Shown here: one piece after another, positions 1-6,515 of the stretch
Layout of the letters: every line of letters starts with the position of its first letter
How positions within the stretch are numbered: the first letter of the stretch is position 1
Source of the DNA: Bacillota bacterium
GTDB lineage: Bacteria; Bacillota_I; Bacilli_A; RFN20; CAG-826
DNA: 14,032 bases
Reading direction: 5' to 3'
NCBI GenBank assembly: GCA_003501485.1
Contig: DNPJ01000096.1
Location: 1 to 14,032 of the forward strand
Position numbers and translations under genes: made by a program
Notes under the pieces: generated by a model
Database searches by the model: none
What the model saw: only the letters and a program-made list of their open reading frames with translations
What the model was told of the DNA's origin: nothing

Positions 1-20
1 TCGGGAAACCGAAGTTTTTT
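1..20 (+). terminator. Intrinsic terminator of an upstream gene (left arm cut by window edge)
   Basis: TCGG (1-4), a GAAA tetraloop (5-8) and CCGA (9-12) form a hairpin. AG and six T residues (15-20) follow. The AG at 13-14 suggests the stem continues left of the window as CT. It would end whatever gene lies upstream and separates it from the promoter that follows. Confidence 0.7.
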
Positions 21-22
21 GT

Positions 23-51
23 TTCTTATGCGTGTGCGCTTATGTTATAAT
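23..51 (+). promoter_or_regulatory. Sigma-A-type promoter with extended -10
   Basis: A perfect TATAAT lies at 46-51, preceded by TG at 43-44 (TGTTATAAT), which makes an extended -10. The -35 position 17 bases upstream reads TTCTTA (23-28) and matches the consensus poorly, as is common when an extended -10 is present. Transcription would start near 58, just before the GGAGG ribosome binding site at 63-67. Confidence 0.65.
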
Positions 52-74
52 CTTCTTGATTTGGAGGTTTGATT

Positions 75-1130
75 ATGTCAAAAGTACAAAAATTCGTAAA
101 AATTTTGTCTGTTGCATCTATAGCTTTCGCAATTATAGCTGTTGCACTAGGCATTATTCTTAACTTCACTTTTGTTGGTGAAAGTGCACCTGTTGGTAGT
201 GGTGTTATCGTTGAATATGCACATTTTGCAAAATATATTCGCGATTCACTCGTTGGACAATCCGCTGTTGCTTATCCAAGTGATGCTTTTGCAAATGTTT
301 CCTTTTTTAGCGGTGTGTTCATGTGTCTAATTGCGGTTTCATGGATCGTTTTAGTGCTAATCAGAAAAGAACCTGTAAAAGTTTTATATGGTCTTGGATC
401 AATTGTTGCAGGATTTATTGTTTCATTTGCGTATTTCCTTTTCGTACAAGGTGTTACATATAATCATATATGGAATTTCTTAAATGAAATGAAGGGTGGA
501 AATCTAGCTTTAGCTATTATTATTTTTGTGTTGGCTAATTTGCTCGCTTTATCTCTTATTGCTTTATTTGTAATTTATGTTGTCGAATTTATAAAAGGCA
601 CAAACAAAAAAGAATGCAAATGTAATTGTGAAGAAAGCAAAGAATGTTCATGTGAAGAATGTGAATGTGGAGATAAAAAAGAATGTCCATGTGAAGAATG
701 CGAATGCGATAATCATGATGAGATTGTTGAAGACGATTCTAAGGAAGATAAATCAAAAGTCGTTTCTGAAGATAAAACTGAATTAGTTGAAGAAAAAGAT
801 GTTTCCAAAGAAGTCGATTCTTCATCTGACAAAAAAGAAAAAGCTGCTCCAGCAAAAAAATCTCCTGTCAAAAAAGCAGCCCCTAAAGCAGAAGAAAAGA
901 ACGATGAGGCTACTTCAACTGAAGATAAACCAAAAAGAAATTACAAAGCATATCATATTTCAAAACATCCTACACTTGATAAATGGCAAGTTAAGGGCAC
1001 TGGTAGCGATAAAGCTCTTAAACTTTTTGATACACAAGAACAAGCTATTCAATACGCAAAACAAGTTGCCAAAAATCAAGGTGTATCGATTAGAGTGCAT
1101 TCTAAAAAAGGAAGAATTAGAAGCATTTAA
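75..1130 (+). CDS. Four-helix membrane protein with Cys-rich repeats and C-terminal DUF2188 domain
   Basis: Function unknown. The ATG at 75 is chosen over an in-frame TTG at 69 because GGAGG at 63-67 sits seven bases upstream of it. This gives 351 residues. Hydrophobic segments lie near residues 9-29, 77-96, 103-125 and 144-172. Residues 181-211 then hold 11 cysteines, mostly in two copies of a 13-residue repeat (KECSCEECECGDK / KECPCEECECDNH). Residues about 215-288 are a low-complexity acidic, lysine- and Ala/Pro-rich linker. From about residue 290 the sequence resembles DUF2188 (YHISKHP, KWQVKGTGSDKA, FDTQEQAIQYAK, GVSIRVHSKKGRI). With both termini probably cytoplasmic, the Cys cluster and DUF2188 tail would face the cytosol. 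Metal binding or a redox role is an inference from the cysteines. The gene has its own promoter and is followed six bases later by a second membrane protein gene. Confidence 0.85.
   Translation: MSKVQKFVKILSVASIAFAIIAVALGIILNFTFVGESAPVGSGVIVEYAHFAKYIRDSLVGQSAVAYPSDAFANVSFFSGVFMCLIAVSWIVLVLIRKEPVKVLYGLGSIVAGFIVSFAYFLFVQGVTYNHIWNFLNEMKGGNLALAIIIFVLANLLALSLIALFVIYVVEFIKGTNKKECKCNCEESKECSCEECECGDKKECPCEECECDNHDEIVEDDSKEDKSKVVSEDKTELVEEKDVSKEVDSSSDKKEKAAPAKKSPVKKAAPKAEEKNDEATSTEDKPKRNYKAYHISKHPTLDKWQVKGTGSDKALKLFDTQEQAIQYAKQVAKNQGVSIRVHSKKGRIRSI
639..716 (+). repeat. Tandem 39-bp coding repeat encoding a CxCEECEC motif
   Basis: Two adjacent 39-bp units (639-677 and 678-716) encode residues 189-201 and 202-214 of the DUF2188 membrane protein. 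Eight of ten leading residues are cysteine, glutamate or lysine in the same positions in both copies. A less regular ECKCNCEE unit lies just upstream (615-629). The pattern indicates in-frame duplication of a Cys/Glu-rich motif. Confidence 0.75.
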
Positions 1131-1136
1131 TAATTT

Positions 1137-1646
1137 ATGGATCATATAGTTGTTGTTGCGCCGCGTGATAAAAAAGCAGTCTTAGCGTTAACTGTAATAA
1201 TATTTGGTTTTATTATATTTATTGGATTTGCTTTACTTGCAACTTTAATATTTTGTGATGTTATTAATGTTTCAGATGGGAGCAATGCTTCAATAATTAT
1301 ATTATCTATTTTTAGTATTTTGGTCTGTTGTTTTTCACTTCCAGTTACTATATTCAATTTAGTAAATTTTATCTTCAATAAGAAAATGAAAGATAAACCA
1401 TGTTTGGAATTTAATACAAAAACAAATGAGTTTATAGCTCATAGCGTTTGGAACAAAGATTTTATCATTAAAAGCGGTAATATTGATGATATTACATCTG
1501 CTTCATGGCTTTATTCTCATGAAACAAAATTGTCTATTAAAAATGAAGATGGAACGGTAAGTAGAATTAATCTTGGTTTTTCCACTTATCATAAGAGTGA
1601 CAAACTTCGCAGTGAAATTAATAATTATCAAAAAAATGCAATTTAG
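1137..1646 (+). CDS. Small two-helix membrane protein with soluble C-terminal domain, unknown function
   Basis: This is a 169-residue protein that I do not recognise by name. Hydrophobic segments span about residues 14-40 and 51-79. A polar stretch of about 80 residues follows (88-165) and ends in a basic/amphipathic tail. This layout, two helices plus a small beta-rich-looking domain, resembles many short bacterial membrane proteins with PH-like C-terminal domains, but no motif proves it. The ATG at 1137 lies six bases after the stop of the DUF2188 gene and has no clear Shine-Dalgarno, so translation is probably coupled to that gene. The gene ends in TAG, and a short hairpin overlaps the stop codon before tRNA-Gly. 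Confidence 0.75.
   Translation: MDHIVVVAPRDKKAVLALTVIIFGFIIFIGFALLATLIFCDVINVSDGSNASIIILSIFSILVCCFSLPVTIFNLVNFIFNKKMKDKPCLEFNTKTNEFIAHSVWNKDFIIKSGNIDDITSASWLYSHETKLSIKNEDGTVSRINLGFSTYHKSDKLRSEINNYQKNAI
1597..1625 (+). promoter_or_regulatory. Candidate tRNA-Gly promoter inside the 3' end of the preceding gene
   Basis: GTGACA (1597-1602, five of six to TTGACA) is followed after exactly 17 bases by AATAAT (1620-1625, five of six to TATAAT). Transcription would begin near 1632, giving a leader of about 35 bases to the tRNA. In AT-rich DNA such matches occur by chance, so this is tentative. Confidence 0.35.
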
Positions 1647-1661
1647 AGCTCAATGAGCTCT
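1645..1661 (+). other. Short perfect hairpin between the membrane protein stop and tRNA-Gly
   Basis: AGAGCTC (1645-1651), loop AAT (1652-1654) and GAGCTCT (1655-1661) form a seven-pair stem that begins inside the TAG stop codon. No T-run follows (TTAAATGC), so it is a poor terminator. It could be a transcript-end or processing signal just ahead of the mature tRNA 5' end at 1667. Confidence 0.45.
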
Positions 1662-1666
1662 TAAAT

Positions 1667-1740
1667 GCATCCGTAGTTCAGTGGCAGAACATTAGCTTCC
1701 CAAGCTAACTATACGGGTTCGATTCCCGCCGGGTGCTCCA
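1667..1740 (+). tRNA. tRNA-Gly (anticodon CCC)
   Basis: The full cloverleaf is visible over 74 bases. The acceptor stem GCATCCG (1667-1673) pairs with CGGGTGC (1730-1736), with one G-T. The D-arm is GTTC/GAAC. The anticodon stem TTAGC/GCTAA holds loop TTCCCAA, giving anticodon CCC at 1699-1701, which reads GGG. The T-arm has loop TTCGATT. The discriminator is T, and CCA is encoded at 1738-1740. The outermost T-stem pair (A1713 with C1729) is a mismatch. Confidence 0.95.
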
Positions 1741-1751
1741 AAACAATTATT

Positions 1752-1793
1752 AAGCATCAGTTTCTTAGCGGTAGCAAAGACTGATGCTTTTAT
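1752..1793 (+). terminator. Terminator-like hairpin after tRNA-Gly
   Basis: AAGCATCAGT (1752-1761) pairs perfectly over ten bases with ACTGATGCTT (1780-1789). A CTT/AAG inner extension and a roughly ten-base loop lie inside. The 3' arm runs into TTTTAT (1788-1793), a short but usable U-tract. It probably ends the tRNA transcript. It stands only about 20 bases before the next start codon, so it may also act as an attenuator. Confidence 0.6.
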
Positions 1794-1812
1794 AGAAATG
1801 GAAGATTTTAAT

Positions 1813-2361
1813 ATGAAAAAAGATTATTCAAAATTATGGGAACATATTGCAAAATGCAATGAGTTTGAGATTCAAATGAGTTTTGATGATATAAGCAAAA
1901 TATTAGGTTTTAGCGTTGATCATTCATTTTTGAATCATAAGAAAGAATTATATAAATTTGGTTATAAAGTGTTTAAAATTTCTTTAAAAGAACAAAATGT
2001 TATTTTTAGAAAAAGAAATATTGCTTACTGTGGCTTAGATTGCTTTTCTTGCGAAGCTTATATTGCGACGATAAATGATGATGATAAAATGCGCGAGAAA
2101 GTAGCCAAGAAATGGTCTAAACTTAATAAAGCAAATATAACTAAAGAAATGATTAATTGTGAAGGATGCAAAAACAATGGCAAAAAAACTCTTTTTTGTG
2201 ATTCTTTGTGCGTTATACATAAATGTGCGTTAGAGAATAAAAAAGCAGTATGTAGTAAATGTTCTTATTTTGATTACTGTGAAAAAATAAAACCTATTAT
2301 TACAAACAACAAAGAAGCACAAACTAATTTGAAAGAAGAAAAAGATTACAATATTAAATGA
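1813..2361 (+). CDS. DUF3795 cysteine-rich protein with an extra N-terminal domain
   Basis: This is a probable cytoplasmic protein of 182 residues with no assigned biochemical role. Residues 71-160 match the DUF3795 pattern: AYCGLDCFSCEAYIAT, then INCEGC, then cysteines at 129, 133 and 138 and the pairs at 147, 150 and 156. The spacing suggests bound metal, probably zinc or an iron-sulphur cluster (inference). Residues 5-68 form a separate small domain (LWEHI, SFDDISKILGFS, FGYKVFKISL, VIFRKR) that resembles the DUF7662-type fold from memory. That assignment is weak. The ATG at 1813 is preferred because GGAAG at 1800-1804 lies eight bases upstream. The in-frame ATG at 1798 would add five residues and has no ribosome binding site. 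This is the only gene in the window ending in TGA. No promoter is visible between the hairpin and the start. Confidence 0.8.
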   Translation: MKKDYSKLWEHIAKCNEFEIQMSFDDISKILGFSVDHSFLNHKKELYKFGYKVFKISLKEQNVIFRKRNIAYCGLDCFSCEAYIATINDDDKMREKVAKKWSKLNKANITKEMINCEGCKNNGKKTLFCDSLCVIHKCALENKKAVCSKCSYFDYCEKIKPIITNNKEAQTNLKEEKDYNIK

Positions 2362-2396
2362 ATTATTTAATAAAATAATGTTATTATTTATGTGTT

Positions 2397-4169
2397 ATGA
2401 AAAAGAAAGCTATATTTTCATTATTAATAATTAATTCTGCCCTTCTAAGTGGGTGCAGTTTTATAGATGATTTATATGATAGTTTTGGTACAGTTAAATC
2501 TGTAACTATTGATGAAAGTATCACAATACAAGGTGGAGAAGAAAAACTATTAACAGTCTCATATGAGCCTAAAACCGCAAATATAGACGCAATGTATTTT
2601 GAAAGCAAAAATGAAAATATTGCTATTGTAAATGAAAAAGGGAATGTTATTGGCATTGATAAAGGCAATACGAATGTTGTTTTAACGATAGTAAGCAATA
2701 GCAAAACGCTAAGCGCTTCATGCAATGTAACAGTCACATCTTCTTATGAATCAAGTCAGACCGAAATGGCTTATACTATTGATCAATTTACTGACAACAA
2801 TGTTTCTACAATCGACAATTGCCCAACAATAGGGAGTCCAAAACTATTAATTATTCCCGTCTGGTTTACAAATTCAAAAGCATTTATTAATCCAAGCTTT
2901 AAAGAGAATGTTCGTGAAGATATTAAAGACACATATCTTGGGAGCGAAACGGATACAGGCTGGCATAGTGTTAAAACTTATTATAATCAATTATCTAAGG
3001 GTCAATTAAATCTTAGTGGCACCGTTAGTAACTGGTATGAATGTGGATTATCTTCTGAAGATGTTAATGATGAGAACGATACGATGACTTTGGTTAATAG
3101 CGCTGTTAGCTGGTATTTTAAAAATAATAGCAATGATTCTAGGAAAAATTATGATTATAACAATGATGGTTATCTTGACGGTGTTATGCTTATTTATGGT
3201 GCCGCTGACTATCAAGCAAATACAAAAACAAAGAATAGGAATTTGTGGGCATATTGTTATTGGCTACAAAAATTAAACGCTAGTAAAATTTCACCGAATC
3301 CAAATGTTTTCTTTTGGGCTTCATATGATTTTATGTATGGTAAAGAAACTTCATTCAGTCGAACAGGTTATTCTTATGGTGGTGGAGATACTTCTCATTG
3401 TATTTTAGATGCTCATACATATATTCACGAGATGGGTCACGTTTTTGGTTTGGAAGATTATTATGATTATTCAGAAAATGAATTCACGCCTGCAGGAGGC
3501 TTTTCAATGCAGGATATGAATGTTGGAAGTCATGATCCGTTTTCTACTTTACTATGTGGATGGTCTAAACCTTATGTGCCTATGTCATCAACGACAATTA
3601 AATTAAAACCATTTCAAGAATCAAATGATGTTATATTGTTGACCAACAATTCTAATTTTATAAATTCTCCTTTTGATGAATATTTATTATTAGAATATTA
3701 CACACCAACAGAGCTTAATGAACTTGATTCAACATATGTTTATAGGAATAAATACCCAAACGGAAGTAAAAAAAGCGGAATTCGTTTGTGGCACGTTGAT
3801 GGAAGATTAACTCAATACTCTTATACCGGTTATCCTTCAACAAATTTGATTAGTGATCCAACAAAAGGAAATGTTTCATTTGCTATGTCAAATTCTAATA
3901 ATAGCGATTATGGTTCGCCTCTTGGAGAAAAATATTTTAAATATAATCAACTTCAATTGATACATAATGACGAATCTGTTTTTTATGAAAACCAAGTTTA
4001 TTTCACTGATTCATCTCTGTTTTATAAAAATGATAGTTTTACTTTAAGTCAGTTTAGCAGTCAATTTCCAAATCGAAGCAAAATGAATAACAATAAATAT
4101 TTGGGTTGGTCTTTTACAATAAACGATATTAATAGTGAATACGCCACTATAACAATAACAAAGCAATAA
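2397..4169 (+). CDS. M6-like zinc metalloprotease lipoprotein with BIg2 domain
   Basis: A 590-residue surface protease. The N-terminus is a lipoprotein signal: basic MKKK, a hydrophobic stretch, then lipobox LSGC with Cys20 as the lipidated residue. Residues about 33-114 form a bacterial Ig-like (BIg2) domain (SVTIDE, VSYEPKTAN, GNVIGIDKGN). The catalytic part starts near 145. It shows a Ca-binding-like loop D253-Y-N-N-D-G-Y-L-D261, then zinc motif H344-E-M-G-H348 followed by G351 and D354 (HExxHxxGxxD, with D354 as likely third ligand), DYYD, and a Met-turn-like SMQDM. This matches M6 (immune-inhibitor-A type) peptidases. The remaining 180 residues are probably beta-rich and may help bind substrate. 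ATG at 2397 has no good Shine-Dalgarno. The M3 oligoendopeptidase follows 11 bases downstream, so the pair is likely one transcript that degrades external protein to usable peptides. Confidence 0.88.
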   Translation: MKKKAIFSLLIINSALLSGCSFIDDLYDSFGTVKSVTIDESITIQGGEEKLLTVSYEPKTANIDAMYFESKNENIAIVNEKGNVIGIDKGNTNVVLTIVSNSKTLSASCNVTVTSSYESSQTEMAYTIDQFTDNNVSTIDNCPTIGSPKLLIIPVWFTNSKAFINPSFKENVREDIKDTYLGSETDTGWHSVKTYYNQLSKGQLNLSGTVSNWYECGLSSEDVNDENDTMTLVNSAVSWYFKNNSNDSRKNYDYNNDGYLDGVMLIYGAADYQANTKTKNRNLWAYCYWLQKLNASKISPNPNVFFWASYDFMYGKETSFSRTGYSYGGGDTSHCILDAHTYIHEMGHVFGLEDYYDYSENEFTPAGGFSMQDMNVGSHDPFSTLLCGWSKPYVPMSSTTIKLKPFQESNDVILLTNNSNFINSPFDEYLLLEYYTPTELNELDSTYVYRNKYPNGSKKSGIRLWHVDGRLTQYSYTGYPSTNLISDPTKGNVSFAMSNSNNSDYGSPLGEKYFKYNQLQLIHNDESVFYENQVYFTDSSLFYKNDSFTLSQFSSQFPNRSKMNNNKYLGWSFTINDINSEYATITITKQ

Positions 4170-4180
4170 AGGAGAGAAAA

Positions 4181-5899
4181 ATGAACACTAAAGATTTAGT
4201 ATTTGAAGAAATACCATTAAAAGTTCCTAATTTCAAAAACGTTGAAAAAAAGATTTCAATGTTTATTGATGAACTTATGAAAGCAGAAGATTTTAAAACT
4301 GGTTTCGCTGTGATTAAAAAAATGGAAAAATTCATGGAGAAAATTGAAACACAAATAACAGTTATTTCCATTAGATATTCCCTTAATACCACTGATAAAA
4401 AGATTGCTAAAGCACAAGACAAAATGGATGAAATGATGCCGATGCTAACAAACTTAATTAATAAGTGGAACAAAGTTTTGGTAAACGTTAAGTTTCGTCC
4501 AGAAATTGAAAAAAAGTGGACTCCATATTATTTTCAAATGATTGAAAACTCACTTAAATCATTTGATGAAAAAATTATTCCGGAATTAATTGAAATCAAC
4601 AAACTATCATCTCAATATGATAGAGTTCTTGGATCAGCACAAATCGATTTTAGAGGTAGTACTTATAATCTTTCTCAAATGGGGAAATTTTCTTCCGATA
4701 AAGATCGTGAAACACGCAAAGAAGCATCAATTGCTGTAGATAAGTTCTTCCAAAAACACGAACAAGAAATTGGAGACATTTATTCGAAATTAGTTCTTCT
4801 TAGAGACAAAGCCGCAAAAAAGCTTGGTTATAAAAACTTTGTTGAACTCGGTTATTTATCTCTTGGTAGAGTTGATTACAATGCAGAAATGGTTAAAGAA
4901 TACCGCAAACAAATCGCCGAATCCGTTGTCCCTGTTGCTCAAAATTTATACAAAAAACAAGCAAAACGTTTAGGTATACCATTTGGTAAAATGTTTACAT
5001 TTGATTACAATGTGTCATTTTTATCAGGAAATCCGAAACCTGCGGGTGATACAACTTATTTAGTAAATATGGCAACAGAAATGTATGATGATATGAGCAA
5101 AGAAAGCGGTGAATTTTTCCGCTTCATGAAAGAACATCATCTTCTTGATTTAGATGCCCGCCCAGGAAAAGCGCCTGGTGGATATATGACATATCTTCCT
5201 TTGTATCATTTCCCATTTATCTTCTCAAATTTTAATGGTACACAAGGTGATGTTAATGTTTTAACTCATGAAGTTGGACACGCATTCCAAGGATATTTGT
5301 CTGGAAATATTAAACCATCTGATTTTAGATCGCCTACTCTTGAGGCATGTGAAATCCATTCAATGTCAATGGAATTCTTTGCTTGGCCATATATGGACAA
5401 ATTCTTTGGCAAAGAAGATGAAAAATACCGCTATCACCATTTATCTGATGCAATTGAATTTTTGCCTTATGGAATTTCAATTGATGAGTTCCAACACTGG
5501 GTTTACGAAAACCCAACAGCAACTCATGAAGAGCGTTGCAAAGAATGGTTAGATATCCAAAATAGATATGAGCCTCATAAGAAATATATTGATGAAATGG
5601 AATGTTTTAAACACGGTGCCGCATGGATGAGACAATCGCATATTTTTGGTTCGCCATTTTATTATATTGATTATACATTAGCACAAGTAGTAGCATTCCA
5701 GTTTCTTGTTGAAATGAGAAAAAATCAACCAAAAGCTTGGAAAAAATATGTTAAGCTTTGCAAATGTGGCGGAAAATATCCATTCGTTACATTGTTAGAT
5801 AAAAATAATCTTAGAAACCCATTTGTTGACGGAAATGTTAAAAAAGTAATAACTCCACTTAAGAAAATTCTTTCTTCAATAGATGATTCAAAATTCTAA
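4181..5899 (+). CDS. M3-family oligoendopeptidase
   Basis: A cytoplasmic zinc peptidase of 572 residues that cleaves short peptides, in the usual size range for M3-family oligoendopeptidases. It has no signal peptide or membrane segment. The N-terminal 180 residues are helical and charged, as expected for the lid region. The catalytic motif is H363-E-V-G-H367 (THEVGHAFQGYLSG). Downstream LEACEIHSMSMEFF supplies the probable third ligand E391, 24 residues after H367, close to the spacing in known M3 enzymes. Other family-like blocks are GQAPGGY-type KAPGGYMTYLP and the C-terminal FGSPFYYIDYTLAQ. The start is firm: AAAGGAGAG (4168-4176) overlaps the stop codon of the upstream protease, six bases before ATG. 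A strong terminator ends the unit at 5905-5928. It may belong to the PepF-like subgroup, but I cannot separate subgroups by eye. Confidence 0.92.
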   Translation: MNTKDLVFEEIPLKVPNFKNVEKKISMFIDELMKAEDFKTGFAVIKKMEKFMEKIETQITVISIRYSLNTTDKKIAKAQDKMDEMMPMLTNLINKWNKVLVNVKFRPEIEKKWTPYYFQMIENSLKSFDEKIIPELIEINKLSSQYDRVLGSAQIDFRGSTYNLSQMGKFSSDKDRETRKEASIAVDKFFQKHEQEIGDIYSKLVLLRDKAAKKLGYKNFVELGYLSLGRVDYNAEMVKEYRKQIAESVVPVAQNLYKKQAKRLGIPFGKMFTFDYNVSFLSGNPKPAGDTTYLVNMATEMYDDMSKESGEFFRFMKEHHLLDLDARPGKAPGGYMTYLPLYHFPFIFSNFNGTQGDVNVLTHEVGHAFQGYLSGNIKPSDFRSPTLEACEIHSMSMEFFAWPYMDKFFGKEDEKYRYHHLSDAIEFLPYGISIDEFQHWVYENPTATHEERCKEWLDIQNRYEPHKKYIDEMECFKHGAAWMRQSHIFGSPFYYIDYTLAQVVAFQFLVEMRKNQPKAWKKYVKLCKCGGKYPFVTLLDKNNLRNPFVDGNVKKVITPLKKILSSIDDSKF

Positions 5900-5904
5900 A
5901 TTAT

Positions 5905-5928
5905 AGGTTCCCTTAAGGGAACCTTTTT
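5905..5928 (+). terminator. Strong intrinsic terminator of the protease pair
   Basis: AGGTTCCC (5905-5912), loop TTAA (5913-5916) and GGGAACCT (5917-5924) form an eight-pair GC-containing stem. It runs into TTTTT (5924-5928). It sits six bases after the M3 peptidase stop codon and isolates the peptidase unit from the pgpA operon. Confidence 0.92.
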
Positions 5929-5941
5929 CATCCCTAAAAAA

Positions 5942-5983
5942 TTGACTTTATTTATTTAAATAAAACATTGATAATATTATAGT
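5942..5983 (+). promoter_or_regulatory. Probable promoter region of the pgpA-cdaA-glmM-glmS operon
   Basis: This stretch holds TTGACT (5942-5947) and several -10-like hexamers: GATAAT 5970-5975, TATTAT 5975-5980 and TATAGT 5978-5983. The spacing from TTGACT to these (22 or more) is too long, so the exact pair is uncertain. A 14-base perfect palindrome TTTATTTAAATAAA lies at 5951-5964 and could be an operator, but it is AT-only and may be chance. The ribosome binding site AAAGGAGA is at 6011-6018. Confidence 0.4.
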
Positions 5984-6027
5984 AAACAAAATTTTGAATA
6001 GTTAATTATTAAAGGAGATTTATAAAC

Positions 6028-6513
6028 ATGGAAGATTATCGTAATAAATGTATAGAACTTCTCGAATCAAGAGGAGTCACAATTAATGACATTGCCGAAT
6101 GTGCGAGATTTTTGCAAGCGGATTATCATGTCGATTTAAAAAAAGAAGAACTTCTTGAATCAGTGATGAGTGTTTTATCAAAACGAGAAGTTCAACATGC
6201 AATTATGACAGGTATTGCTCTTGATGTTTTAGCTGAAAAGAAAATGTTAGATGACAAAGATCTCGAAAATATTCTTAGACGCGATGAAGGGCTTTATGGT
6301 GTTGATGAAGTTTTAGCTTATGGAATTTGTAATTTATATGGCTCCATTGCGCTAACAAATTTTGGCTTCATTGATAAGAAAAAATATGGCATTATCGCTA
6401 AATTAAACGAAGAAGGAAAAGACAGCGGCACAGTAAACACATTCATCGATGATATTGTCGGTGCAATTGCTGCAAGCGCTGCTTCAAGATTTGCACATCG
6501 CTGGGTTAAGTAG
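6028..6513 (+). CDS. pgpA: Phosphatidylglycerophosphatase A family protein (YutG-like)
   Basis: This protein would remove phosphate from phosphatidylglycerol phosphate to make phosphatidylglycerol at the membrane. It has 161 residues, typical of the YutG-type Bacillota members, which lack the membrane helices of E. coli PgpA. Family blocks are visible: DEGLYGVDEVLAYGICNLYG (residues 86-105), ALTNFGFIDKKKYGII (108-123), and VNTFIDDIVGAIAAS (136-150) with acidic residues D141 and D142. It opens a tight four-gene unit and has the only strong Shine-Dalgarno in it (AAAGGAGA, about nine bases before ATG). Its TAG stop is two bases before the cdaA ATG. Enzyme activity of the YutG subgroup is less well established than that of E. 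coli PgpA. Confidence 0.88.
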   Translation: MEDYRNKCIELLESRGVTINDIAECARFLQADYHVDLKKEELLESVMSVLSKREVQHAIMTGIALDVLAEKKMLDDKDLENILRRDEGLYGVDEVLAYGICNLYGSIALTNFGFIDKKKYGIIAKLNEEGKDSGTVNTFIDDIVGAIAASAASRFAHRWVK

Positions 6514-6515
6514 TT

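Noticed and set aside
787..1149. A 120-residue plus-strand reading frame inside the DUF2188 gene
   Set aside because: It is a lysine-rich shadow of the low-complexity linker in another frame. The main frame carries the promoter, ribosome binding site and recognisable domain.
2362..2379. Inverted repeat ATTATTT-AATA-AAATAAT before the M6 protease gene
   Set aside because: It consists only of A and T in AT-rich intergenic DNA, so chance is the simplest explanation.
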